Positions 11,158 through 21,317 of a stretch of DNA of 64,000 bases are shown piece after piece. This DNA is from Saccharomycopsis fibuligera x Saccharomycopsis cf. fibuligera. Taxonomy: Eukaryota > Ascomycota > Saccharomycetes > Ascoideales > Saccharomycopsidaceae. The DNA lies in assembly GCA_001936135.1 (NCBI GenBank), contig CP012812.1, positions 2,046,001-2,110,000 of the forward strand, given 5' to 3'. The notes beneath the pieces were generated by a model. That model did no database searches, was not told the DNA's origin, and saw nothing but the letters and a program-made list of their open reading frames with translations. The first letter of the stretch is position 1; the number at the start of each line of letters is the position of its first letter. Both the position numbers and the translations under genes were made by a program.

Positions 11158-13689
11158 TTGGGTGAATTGAGCTGTGGGATGCGTTGGTATACAGAATTTG
11201 AGTATGTTAGCTATTAGGCTGTTGTAGTATGCTAATTGGTGTTATAAAATTTAGCCTGAAGCAAGATAATGAGTGGAAAGAAGGTAAAATACGAATAGGA
11301 GGATCAAGTATATTCTTTATATGACTATAAATCTGGGGAAAACGAAAGAGGGGGAAAAACATGGGTGTCCCTTTATATATATTCGATCTGCTCGAGGAGA
11401 AAAAACAACATAGAAAAAAAGAAGAATAGCGTGGGAGTGTCATTTCCATTTCGGGTGAGCAAGACAGACAAACACCTGTCCCACAAGCCACTGACACACA
11501 CATTTTACACATAAATATTTCCTCCTGCATTAAACTGTGGGACAGAACAAAAAAATAGCTGCAGGAAACAGACAGCAAAAGATAAGACGTACGTCATGTC
11601 GCCTGTTCTTGCAGTGCTTGCGAAGAAAGGATTTTTTTTTTTCACAATTCTGCTGCAGTGAGCGGCATGGTGCGGCTACTGGCGGCCAGCCTCGGTACGC
11701 CGGCCCCTGCCGGATCCCTAAAGTAGAGAATTAAACGCGCCCGTGCCACCGCTGCTGTTTGCGAAGAGGCATACTATGTGGTGTAAAGATGTATACAGTT
11801 ACGGCTATAGTGGCAAAGAAGCTCAGCCTTTGTTTGTGGAGTATGGGTGAAGGGCTCCGAGGCGACTCACTTCGCTGAGTCATAAAATCAGTACTTGATG
11901 TGGGGGCACCGTCGTCGTATATTCTGAGATAGGAAATAAACATCCGGTGGTGGTCGCAATCTCAATCACTAGTACTTTCTGAGTCATAACGTTGAACCAT
12001 AATCTGTTATGAAGATACCTCAAAATAAGTATGAGTCAGTGGAACATTCAAACTAGCTGAGTGTATACTGGTAACAAACAAGCTATATATTAGCTAGCCA
12101 TAGATCATTATCAAAAGCGAGTGCTCGGCTATAGAGTCTTTGCCCTGACGTTTTTGCTTGTGCTATGACTGATTTGGTGGTCTCTAGCTGTATATTTTCG
12201 AGCCGTTAATATAAGCGATAGCAAGGGATTTGAGTAAGAATATAGTTCCAAGTTGATAAGACCTATTGATCTACAATGATTATCTTGATTAACGCGGTGC
12301 TGTAATTGTTGAGATCAGTTTGCGCAGAATCTCAAGTTAGCACTATCAATTACGTTGAAGAATCTAGGATATGAACGCTTACTGGGATTACTATTTGCAT
12401 TGATCAGAAGCATTTCATTTATGACAAGTAAGCGGCACATGTGTTTTTGTTATCTATGATTCAACATTTAGAGTGTTTGGTATGATTGATTAGATATTAC
12501 AACAACAACATTGCGGGCTTTACATCAACCTCACCAGCGTATATCGGCTTATCTTGTGCAAAGAGGTGTCACACAATATGTGCCACTAATTGACCACTTT
12601 GCCAGGAACATGTTCCTTAGGGGCCTTAAAGTGTACACACCGCAGCGCATCATGAACTGCAATATTGACATAAGGGACAGTAAATTAATCCATGGCCACG
12701 GTACAATCGCTCGAAAACCTTATGACGTAAACATAGCTCAAGGATGCAGATCTGTCTTTGACACAGGGAAATGTATCTTTCAAGAGGTGAAATGATTTAC
12801 TCACTAGAGCAAGAAACATATTTGAGATTTTTTTAAAAAAAAAAGAAAAAAAAGAAAAAAAAAAAACATCTTTCACCTGAGTTATTGGGACTTGTCCATG
12901 TAAGCTAGAGTAACCAGTTCAACTTGGACTCCAATGCTGTCATCCAAGTAGTTACAGAGAGCTATACCTTTGGCTCCTAAGGCAGTTACTCTCTATTAAA
13001 TTTGATCTCTGGGTCGTCTACCATTGCGTTTTCACAATAAAAAGACGTGGTATCTGCAACTCTCTTTCAAGCCAATTGAAAAGCTTTGCCTTGATCAAAG
13101 TTATAACTTCAAAATTACAGTAAATCCTTTTTCAATGCTGTCGATAATGGTACTCAAACAAAGTTGAGCCAAGGCTCTGTCTAGTTGTTATTAATACTAT
13201 TACTATTATTATTCTTATTATTTTTATTATTATTTATAGCCTTTGAAAAGCTCACAAGTTCAAAGTTGGCCGGGTGCTAAAAACAAACTGCCATGGTTAT
13301 CTTTTCCCGTGCAGCGTTTATAAATATCCCAACATTGCATTACTTTGCATATCTTTTTTTATCCACATCCTGCAAACCCATAAATAGACATTCAGAGTTT
13401 CAAACGGTACTCAGATATCATGACCAATCAAATCTGTCCAACTATACAACACCACTTGTACTTGTAACTCCTTTTTAAGTTTTTTTCAAAACAATTTACT
13501 TTTTTTTGGGTTTTCCTGCCAACATTCTTACCTGCCCTGAATATGCAGATTGGCCCTCGTCTATGTGCGCTGATGTCTCAGAATAGCCCCGTCAACGGTG
13601 TTATAGGCCCAGAAAAACCCATAGCTGCCGATGTTTAGTGTCTTACAGCTGCCAGCTATTTTTAGTCCTAACTTTGCTTTACTCAAAGA
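11158..13689. other. 2.5 kb divergent spacer (ECL1-family / GH76-like promoters)
   Basis: Shared upstream region of the reverse ECL1-family gene and the forward GH76-like gene. It contains a GC-richer patch around 11640-11750, an A-rich run at 12833-12866 and an ATT-rich patch near 13191-13238. Reading frames at 11207-11578 (-) and 12511-12795 (+) are open but show no family features and are not called. Confidence 0.55.
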
Positions 13690-13697
13690 TATAAATA
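13690..13697 (+). promoter_or_regulatory. TATA box of the GH76-like gene
   Basis: Perfect TATAAATA 115 bases before the ATG at 13812 and only 4 bases before an in-frame ATG at 13701. The spacing favours 13812 as the translation start, because transcription should begin downstream of 13701. Confidence 0.6.
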
Positions 13698-13811
13698 TGA
13701 ATGCCTTGCAAACTGGTTTATGTGAAAAAGTGTAGACATTTCTCCAGTAGATCATTAGTTCTCAAATTACTGTCTTTTTTGTCTTTTTTAGATAACTTTT
13801 GTATTTCAAAG

Positions 13812-15032
13812 ATGCTCACACTCACTTTTATATGCAGCGTGATTGCTATTGTCGCCAATGCTCTTGATCTTGATCCAACATCTAAATCAAGCATTTGCAA
13901 AAACGCAGCTCTTATAGTCAATGGCACGTTAGACTACTACGAAGGCACGAAATATGGCGGTACCGTGGGGATGTTTGCTCAGCCGTACTACTGGTGGCAG
14001 GCTGGTGAAGCTTTTGGCTCTTTACTAAACTACCAATACTATTGTGCCAGTGAACAAGATAAAGATATTGGTGAGAATGTCGAAAATTTGATTTATGATG
14101 GTATAACTTCACAACTTGGAGAGAATTTTGATTTGATGGTTGCTAATATCAGTTCTTCTGAAGGTAATGATGATCAAGCAGTATGGGGGCTTACAATTAT
14201 GAACGCTGCTGAGGCAAAATATCCACAGCCTACCAAGAATGGTAACATAACTTGGGGTGAAATTGGCATTAATGTGCTCAACAGCATGTTCAGCAGATGG
14301 GATGATACTTGCGGTGGTGGTATCAGATGGCAAATTTTTAACACTAACAACAATGGTTTCACCTACAAAAATTCTATCTCCAACGGTGGCCTTTTTACTT
14401 TAGCCGCCAGACTTGCCAGATATTACTCTAATAATAGATATGCATACCTTGCTGATTTTGTGTGGCAGTGGTCTCAACAAGTTGGGTTCATGATTGAATC
14501 GGATGATGGAATTTTGATCTATGACGGTGGTAATATTGACCAAGACTGCAAAGATATCACTAACAAGCACTGGTCCTATAACTACGGCATGTATTTGCTT
14601 GGTGCTTCTTATTTGTACAACTATACTAGCGATGAGAAATGGCTCCAGAATGTGGAAAAAATTCTCGCTACTTCCACTGAGCTCTTCACTAATGACAATG
14701 ACATCATTTACGAATCACAATGTCAAAATTCAACTTTGATTACTTGCAACAATGATCAAAGATCTTTCAAAGCGGTGTTTATTAGAAGTTTAGCCACCAC
14801 TAGTGTGCTTGTGCCTCAAGTTAAGGAAAAAATTGACAAGATCTTGCTTGCTTCGGCAAAAGCTGCTGCCAAAAGTTGTTCTGGTGGTAGTGATGGTCAT
14901 ACTTGTGGTTTAAGCTGGTTGAACAACAAATGGGATGGCCTTTATGGATTTGGTGAACAGTTGAATGCCTTGGAGGCTATTCAATCTTTATTAGCCGGCA
15001 AGGTCAGTGCGCCAGCCACTGCTAAATCTTAA
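13812..15032 (+). CDS. Secreted GH76 endo-1,6-alpha-mannanase-like protein (DFG5/DCW1 family)
   Basis: 406 residues from the ATG at 13812, which starts a clear signal peptide (MLTLTFICSVIAIVANA, cleavage near 17). GH76 landmarks follow: YYWWQAGEAFGSLLNY (~59-74), an Asp-Asp pair in NDDQAVWGLTIMNAAE (Asp120-Asp121, aligned with the family's catalytic pair), WDDTCGGGIRWQ (~163-174) and a C-terminal CxGGxDGxTCGLxW segment. Family members cross-link cell-wall mannoproteins by acting on the mannose core of GPI anchors. Yeast Dfg5 and Dcw1 are themselves GPI-anchored, but this protein ends in LLAGKVSAPATAKS with no hydrophobic GPI tail. It is therefore probably soluble, in the wall or medium. A longer frame from 13701 would bury the signal peptide and is disfavoured. 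Confidence 0.88.
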   Translation: MLTLTFICSVIAIVANALDLDPTSKSSICKNAALIVNGTLDYYEGTKYGGTVGMFAQPYYWWQAGEAFGSLLNYQYYCASEQDKDIGENVENLIYDGITSQLGENFDLMVANISSSEGNDDQAVWGLTIMNAAEAKYPQPTKNGNITWGEIGINVLNSMFSRWDDTCGGGIRWQIFNTNNNGFTYKNSISNGGLFTLAARLARYYSNNRYAYLADFVWQWSQQVGFMIESDDGILIYDGGNIDQDCKDITNKHWSYNYGMYLLGASYLYNYTSDEKWLQNVEKILATSTELFTNDNDIIYESQCQNSTLITCNNDQRSFKAVFIRSLATTSVLVPQVKEKIDKILLASAKAAAKSCSGGSDGHTCGLSWLNNKWDGLYGFGEQLNALEAIQSLLAGKVSAPATAKS

Positions 15033-15443
15033 GTTTTCTGGAGACGTTTATCTTTTTCTAATTTTTCATTTTTCGTTTTGCATTTCCCGTTATGTCTTCA
15101 TGAGTTCAGATTTTTTAATATTTTTTTTTTTTTTTTTTTTTGAATTCTTAATCTAGTTACGACTTTTCTTTCTTGCATTTCTATATTGGTGATTCATTAA
15201 TTGGCAATATTTTTCATTTATGTTTTCTTTTAATATTCTTTCTTGTATTGTATTACAGCTACAGTTTAAACATGCATTAATTTGAGGTAGCATAATAAGA
15301 CCCACAGCTATGGCTCTTTAAAGTCAAAAATTCCAGCGCAGACTGCAATTGTACAGGTCGCAGTTATTGCCAACGTAAAGTATCAAGCCACCGGCTGTAG
15401 CAAAAATAGCACCACCATTTATCATTCCAGACCTTCAACCACA
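15033..15443. other. Tandem spacer before YEA4
   Basis: 411 bases; T-rich 3' sequence with a T run at about 15120-15141, then a short promoter. No gene seen. Confidence 0.55.
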
Positions 15444-16562
15444 ATGGCCCCAAAGCCAACAACTACACGGCTACAAAAATCAACAACTTTACAAAATGCC
15501 GCTCCGGTTTCTTCAATAATCTGCTCATGGCTCCCTATGTTATTCTTCATCTTTGGTGGTTGCTGCACTAATGTGTTCACATTCGAAAAAATCCTCGCTG
15601 AGACTCCACAAGCCACTCATCTCATCACTTTTGTCCAATTTCTTTTTATATCAATAGAAGGCTTGTACCAAAACTTTGATGCTGAAAAGGGCACTCTTTG
15701 TCGTCTTTTTTTGAAACAGAACACCATCCCGTTGCGTAGATGGTTACTTCATGTGGTGTTTTTCTTTGTTACATCAAATTTGAATAATTATGCGGTTAGC
15801 TTGCCTAACATTTCCATTCCTATTCACGTTATCCTTAGGTCTTCAGGAACAATTTTTACAATGATTCTTGGGGGTTTGTTTTTCGGTAAGAAATACAACA
15901 GGTATCAAATCATTAGCGGGGTGGCTTTGACTGCAGGATTGGTATTAACTACTGTTGGCAATAGCAGAAACAAATCACCAAATGCAATGAAGGAAAGCCC
16001 AACTGATTTTATTACCAGTAGCAATGGATTTCTCCGATGGAATCAAGCCTGCTCAATGTTAGCCAAAGGCATAGCTAGTATCAATTTGGGTATTTTGTTG
16101 CTCTTGCTAGCCTCAGTGCTTATTTCCATCAATGGTTTCCTCACAGAATATACATTTAAAGTATATCCAACTACAAAAGACACTTGGAAAGAAGGTTTAT
16201 TCTATCAACATTTCCTTGCATTGCCTTTCTTTTTGCTATTTCGGAAGCAAATTTACGCTGAGTTGAATTTGCTTTGGCAACGGGCACCAAACTCAGTGGG
16301 GTATTTGCTCGCTAATGTCGCAACACAGTACGTTTGCGCGAGGGGAGTAAATCATCTAAGTAGTCAAACTAGCAGCTTGACAGTATCTGTGGTACTTTTA
16401 TTGAGAAAATTTACAAGTTTGTTGCTAAGTATTGTGATCTTCAATAACTCGTTGAACGAGTATTGTTGGATCGGTACTGGGCTTATTTTCCTCGGCGCGT
16501 TTTTGTACAGTTATGGTGGAAGTTACAAAAGTAAAGTAAGCTCTGACAAAAAAGAAAAGTAA
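15444..16562 (+). CDS. YEA4: UDP-N-acetylglucosamine transporter (SLC35B4 family)
   Basis: 372 residues with about ten membrane helices. Family landmarks: FGGCCTNVFTFEKIL near residue 35, SNLNNYAVSLPNISIPIHVILRSSGT (~112-138), GLFFGKKYNRYQIISG and a C-terminal VSVVLLLRKFTSLLLSI segment. It ends in lysine-rich SDKKEK, a KxKxx-like ER retrieval tail. Yeast Yea4 carries UDP-GlcNAc into the ER and is needed for normal chitin synthesis; the K. lactis Golgi counterpart is Mnn2-2. No in-frame CTG was noticed despite many leucines. It lies 411 bases behind a cell-wall enzyme gene, though co-regulation is not shown. Confidence 0.9.
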   Translation: MAPKPTTTRLQKSTTLQNAAPVSSIICSWLPMLFFIFGGCCTNVFTFEKILAETPQATHLITFVQFLFISIEGLYQNFDAEKGTLCRLFLKQNTIPLRRWLLHVVFFFVTSNLNNYAVSLPNISIPIHVILRSSGTIFTMILGGLFFGKKYNRYQIISGVALTAGLVLTTVGNSRNKSPNAMKESPTDFITSSNGFLRWNQACSMLAKGIASINLGILLLLLASVLISINGFLTEYTFKVYPTTKDTWKEGLFYQHFLALPFFLLFRKQIYAELNLLWQRAPNSVGYLLANVATQYVCARGVNHLSSQTSSLTVSVVLLLRKFTSLLLSIVIFNNSLNEYCWIGTGLIFLGAFLYSYGGSYKSKVSSDKKEK

Positions 16563-16892
16563 ACAAACATAGAAGCTCCACTTGTATTTATTTCTTGTCA
16601 CCAATAGAGTATTAATACATTTTGCAAGTTAGCAGACAGACGCTATTTAGCAATATATGGCAACATAGTAGCGATCTGAATATTATTGACCGAGATTAAA
16701 AATATGCGCGCTTATGTAATCACTGCCTTTTTTTCAAAAAGAAACGAAAAGAAAAAAAAGAATTTGTTAAGGCAAAAAAAGTAAAATAAGAATATAGAAA
16801 ATTTGCCCAAGGGAATCAAGTCAAAGATCAGTTTGATAGCGTCACATTGTTGCTCAACAAACTAAATTTACAACACACTACACACAGAAAAC
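16563..16892. other. Tandem spacer YEA4-MZM1
   Basis: 330 bases with A-rich runs near 16734-16770; presumed YEA4 terminator and MZM1 promoter. Nothing else recognised. Confidence 0.5.
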
Positions 16893-17949
16893 ATGTCAGT
16901 AACGCAAAGATCTTTGGGCGCTTATATGCGTGCTTTAAGAGCAACAAAAATAGCATTTCAAGGTACGTGATTTCGTGACAATGATGCTTAATAATGCATT
17001 TCATCGTTACTGTTCTATTTGTGATTGTTAATGATATGAGGTTTTTTTTTTTAAAAAAAAAAAGGAAAATTTTGGCAAAGTGAATAAAGAGTTCTTTGAG
17101 TAATTTTGTTTTAAACGGCTTAGTATAGATTATATTATTTGTGTTTTGTGGCTGATTATATGGACTTTGAGAGCTCGAAGAAAGTGTGGTTTTCAATCTG
17201 TACGGATATTGGTGAGAACTCATAAGAATAAACGGTGTTTAACAAAGGAAAAGCTAAAGTTTCACATGAATAGGTATCAAGAGGTATTCCATATTGTAAT
17301 TAATCAAGCATGCAAGCTTTGGCATAAGATCATTGTAATCTGTTAATGCAAAATACGGAACAACTTTGAGAATTATCAAGATAAATTATATCATTAAGAG
17401 TATCAAATTAATAGCGGCAATTGCCTACTACAGTTTCAAAAACAGATTCAATATTTTTTATTCAATCTAATTCAATCTAACACAGCAATCAAATTTCCAT
17501 CATTTCTTTATCTGCTTGTCTTGCGACTTCAACGTTTCGAACTCTCCAAGTAAGAATTCACTATGATCTCTATCAGCCAAAGACTTTTCTCTCTTTCTCT
17601 ATCTCATTGCGCTTCTAATTCTTTCTCAAACCTATTCACTTTTTGAACCGTTAGAACTAACAATATTTTAGGCGATATCGCTGTATTGGAAGCCTCTCGT
17701 GCTAAAATAAAAGCTGGTTTCCAAGATTCAAACAACACTAAACCTTTAGATGCTCGTATCAAAGAAATTGATGAAATTTCTACCTTTTTGAAAAGAAATG
17801 TTGTTCAGGGTCAAAAGAAAGAAAACAAGTACCATTTGAATATTCACAAGCATACTGAGCTTGGTAATAATGATAGTGTGAAGAAGGCTAAAAAGGTTCT
17901 AGTTCAACAAGGTGGCGGCTGCTGTGGCGGTGCTAATGCTAAGATCTGA
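16893..17949 (+). CDS. MZM1: Mitochondrial LYR-family complex III assembly factor, one intron (16893-16962 joined to 17672-17949)
   Basis: Exon 1 (70 nt) encodes MSVTQRSLGAYMRALRATKI and the start of AFQ. Exon 2 resumes with GDIAVLEASRAKIKAGF. Splicing keeps the frame (caaG joined to GCgat gives Gly-Asp). The join gives a 115-residue protein matching yeast Mzm1/human LYRM7. It has the LYR-like start (AYMRALRATKIAF), then ARIKEIDEISTFLKRNVVQG and NKYHLNIHKHTELGNND, and ends in a Cys-Cys segment (GGGCCGG). Mzm1 acts in the mitochondrial matrix, stabilising the Rieske iron-sulfur protein before its insertion into complex III. Exon 1 supplies the LYR region, so exon 2 alone would be non-functional. 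Exon 2 has no ATG of its own at its start. Confidence 0.9.
16963..17671 (+). other. Spliceosomal intron of MZM1
   Basis: The donor is GTACGT at 16963. AACTAAC, a near-consensus branch box, lies at 17655-17661, and the acceptor TTTTAG ends at 17671, only 10 bases further on. At 709 nt it is long for a yeast intron in such a small gene. I looked for C/D-box snoRNA signals and saw no convincing pair. Confidence 0.85.
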
Positions 17950-19794
17950 GGATCTTTGTTTAGTGAAGGTTAATTTTTTTTTTTGTGTTATTTGGTATTT
18001 TTTATTTTTTCGTTAAAAATTTCTGGTTATTATGAAAAACTTTTTTTTACGAGTTTATGAGTTTATTGTCTTGCTGATGGAGTGTTCACCGTTTGCTATA
18101 ACCTGCTTTTTTTTTTCTTCTTGGTTTCAAAAAGGATTATGTAAATAGGGAAACTGAGAAAAAAATTATTCAAAACCAGATTAATTATAATTATATATAT
18201 AGAGAGCAATGAACAGCACTCATCATTTTTATTCATCTGCCGATGGTAGTAAACTGTGAGCATTATAAAATGGAAAGAGGAATTGCAAATCAATCTTTCT
18301 CAACATGGTACATAATTTGCACAAAATACCTGACCTGGGTTATTGATTAAATCATAGCTTGAATGGCATAATACATAAAATTTCATATGTAAAATAAGCC
18401 TACGCTCAGTTCACACAATCTTTTTTTCTTAGATATAGCGACCTCTGTTCATTTACACTATCTGCTCTTGTTTCTAAGCTATTTGCCTCATCCTCTGTAT
18501 GGTTAGTATTAGCTTTCCTTTTGGGTTATATATTATCTTGCCACTACAGTTCCTAGAGTTGACTATTTAACCGGGAGTGGTGGCTGTTTTTTTTTTTTTT
18601 TTTCTTTTTTTTTTTTTTTCATTTAGTTGTATACTACCATCATTCGATTTGCCAATCACCAGCCCTAGACCATAACATAAGGGACAACACAATATGTATA
18701 AATAAGCTTCCTCTACCGTCCGTCAGGCTATCTATCATCAGTCATCTTCCGTTTGAGCTCAACGTAAAGAACAATTGTACAATTACTTCATACTGTAAGG
18801 GTGGCGTAACGTTGTATTATACATCTTGTTCTTAAGAACCCAGAATAACATTATTTGAAGCATTTCATTTTATTTGAATTATTTTTTCTTTATATGCACA
18901 ATAATAATATAGTAAACTCGAGAAAAAAATACTAGAAAAATACTGAAAAAAGGATCTGAGAGAAAAAAAATAAGCAAAAAGAACTACTCAAAAGAGAAAA
19001 ACACGAAAACAAAACAAAACAAAACAAAAAAGTGATAGATAGGCAAAATTTTAAATGATAAAAGTTTGGAAGTGCTAAATTGGGAACACATAATTAGACA
19101 TAAATATAACAATATGAAAAACTGATAAGAAAGAAGTTAAAAAAAAAGAAAGTAAAAGAAATAAAATTTGATAAAACATTAAAAGGAAAACTCATATTGA
19201 TTGGAAAACCTCAATTTTTTAACATACTTTTCACTTGTTTTTGAAAATTTTGTGGGTATTGAAATTTTTTTTTAAAATTTTTGAATTTTTGAAATTTTTT
19301 TTTTTTGTTTTTCCTTGTTTTCTATTATTGGTAAATGTTATCTCCAAGAACTGAGTCTGAAAAATTATTAGGGCAGAACAAAGCAGATATCTAGTAGCAA
19401 ATATTGAATCTTCTAATGATACACGATGAAATAAATAAAGCAGGTACCCAACGACTAAAACTAAAAATAGATTGTTGGCAAGCAAAAAAAAAAAAAAAAA
19501 AAAAAGACATAAAAAGAGGGAAAGTGAAAATTAAAATCAAATAAAAAAGGGTTTAAAAAAGCAGCTTTTATGATACTTAATGTGAAAGAAAAATTATTAG
19601 AAAAATGAATAAAAAAAACCAGTAAGACAGTATGTGAAAACATCCGTATTCGTATCCGTAGAAGTAATGAAACAAAAGCAAAAAAGTATAGCCAAAAAAT
19701 GAAATAAAGTGATACAAGGTCAGAGAGAAGAGATAAAGAAACGATAGTTGAACGGACTTAAATGATGCTTAGGCAAAGCAAAAGTCTTTTTTCT

Positions 19795-19828
<34 letters not shown>

Positions 19829-19832
19829 AAGA
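17950..19832. other. 1.9 kb spacer between convergent genes (MZM1 and C2H2 gene)
   Basis: No convincing reading frame. T-rich runs lie at about 18584-18620, a TATAAATA at 18698-18705 has no good ORF after it, and the distal part is A-rich (18890-19200) and then mixed. The last part is probably the long 3' UTR of the reverse C2H2 gene, with a 27-base T run at 19798-19824 next to its stop codon. Confidence 0.55.
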
Positions 19833-21317
19833 CTATTCCAATTCTCCAAACACCCCTTCATCAGCCTCATATTCTTCCTCTGCACTTTCACTTCTATTCC
19901 CATTGCTGTGTTTATTATGATCATTGACATCCCCCAATTCGCTCTTGTCAACACCATTATTTTCAAGCTTTTCATTTTGTGCTGCTGCTTTCTTTGCTTT
20001 TTCTTCCTGTTCTGCTGCTGCCGCCGCTTCTTCTTCTTCATCATCGTCATCCACAACCGCCAAGTTATTACTACTGTTATCGTGGTGGCTATGTTTCAAA
20101 AACCCATTACCATTTTCATTTCCGTTTCGGTAAGCATTTATATATTCTGGCTGCAAATGGTTGGCATTCACTGGAGTATCCAAAAATCCGCCATTAGATG
20201 CAGCATCACTGCCAGGCCGCGTTAATTGTGCCACTGATGGTCTTTGACCATTAGTGAATGAGAACCTTTTGGATGGTGACATAAGCTCATCGTGCGGGTT
20301 TCCATGACCACTGTTTCCAATAACATTGTTACCATTATTGATGTAACTTTCTGGTGGAATTGAGCTGGAACCTCTGTGACTATGTGGATGGATATTCATG
20401 TTCAATGAATTGCCATAATATGAAGCTGGGAAGGCTTGTTTGGATGATGAAGCGCCGTTGAATGAATTGTTGCCATTATACTGTGGTGGCGATTGCAAAA
20501 ATCTAGAGTTTTGACCTGGCGATAGTGGTCCATTACTGGCACCAGTAACGCCCGAGCCGCTGTTGCTGGTAGCAGTTGCAATACCAATAGGTTTTGGAGT
20601 AGCACGGTCCTCGTTTTCATCCTTCGACAAACCATTTTTCTTTTTATCATTCTCATTCATACTCACTAATATACTAGCAGCTTCTAATAGCTGAACTTGC
20701 TGATGTTTAGAAATGAGTAATTTTTTGGTATAGTTCCATTCTGCGGTATGTTCCCATAAATGTTTAGCCAATGAAGAAATATGTTTATATCCTTTACCAC
20801 AAGCTTCACATTTCAATTCTTGTTTAACTCTACCAGTTTCGCCTTCAGAAATCCTTCTAACCACAAATTCTCTGCTTAAAAGCGGTACTTTGTCAGAATT
20901 TTTGAAGCTGTTATGAGCGCCATTTTGAGTGCCACTTCCATGGCTGTAACTATGACGATGAGGATGTCCATTTGCCACAGAGGTTGCTTGAGGTGGGGCA
21001 GAAGCAGTTCCGGATAGCGGTGGAGGGCCTGCTGGCGCTATATTGTTGTTGGTGTTGTTAACATTATTGCCATTATTAGTGACACTTCCGTTTGGTAATG
21101 GGTTCAATGGACTATAAGCAAATCGAGGATTATATGAATGCGATCCGCCACCGTTAACGGGCTGATTATTATGATTTGACTGCACTCTTTCAGGAATATT
21201 ATAAGGTGAAGTAGTAATAGAATTTGATCTTGGTCTGGCAGGGATAGTGTATGGAGATGAAGTTGAGTTTCGTCTGGTTGCAAAATGGTGGGTGTTGTTC
21301 TGGGTATATGAAGTCAT
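19833..21317 (-). CDS. Fungal single C2H2 zinc-finger protein, putative transcription regulator
   Basis: 494 residues. One C2H2 finger lies at Cys170-x2-Cys173-x12-His186-x3-His190 (LKCEACGKGYKHISSLAKHLWEH). It is followed by a conserved helix-like segment, EWNYTKKLLISKHQQVQLLEAASILVSM (~193-220). This finger plus LLISKHQQVQLLEAA block recurs in fungal proteins, but the function of the group is not known to me. The flanks are low-complexity: an N-terminal Ser/Asn/Pro-rich region with two SPYxIP repeats (~22 and ~37), and an acidic tail with DDDDEEEEAAAAAEQEE. Nuclear location and DNA binding are inferred from the finger. The ATG at 21317 is the first in frame. Confidence 0.8.
   Translation of the reverse strand: MTSYTQNNTHHFATRRNSTSSPYTIPARPRSNSITTSPYNIPERVQSNHNNQPVNGGGSHSYNPRFAYSPLNPLPNGSVTNNGNNVNNTNNNIAPAGPPPLSGTASAPPQATSVANGHPHRHSYSHGSGTQNGAHNSFKNSDKVPLLSREFVVRRISEGETGRVKQELKCEACGKGYKHISSLAKHLWEHTAEWNYTKKLLISKHQQVQLLEAASILVSMNENDKKKNGLSKDENEDRATPKPIGIATATSNSGSGVTGASNGPLSPGQNSRFLQSPPQYNGNNSFNGASSSKQAFPASYYGNSLNMNIHPHSHRGSSSIPPESYINNGNNVIGNSGHGNPHDELMSPSKRFSFTNGQRPSVAQLTRPGSDAASNGGFLDTPVNANHLQPEYINAYRNGNENGNGFLKHSHHDNSSNNLAVVDDDDEEEEAAAAAEQEEKAKKAAAQNEKLENNGVDKSELGDVNDHNKHSNGNRSESAEEEYEADEGVFGELE

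Noticed and set aside
11207-11578. 123-codon reverse frame upstream of the ECL1-family gene
   Set aside because: Cys/Phe/Ser-rich translation of pyrimidine-rich leader sequence with no domain; most likely the 5' region of the ECL1-family gene.
12511-12795. 94-codon forward frame with mixed composition
   Set aside because: Begins at TTG, has no recognisable motif, and codon use is unlike the neighbouring genes; compatible with a chance frame.
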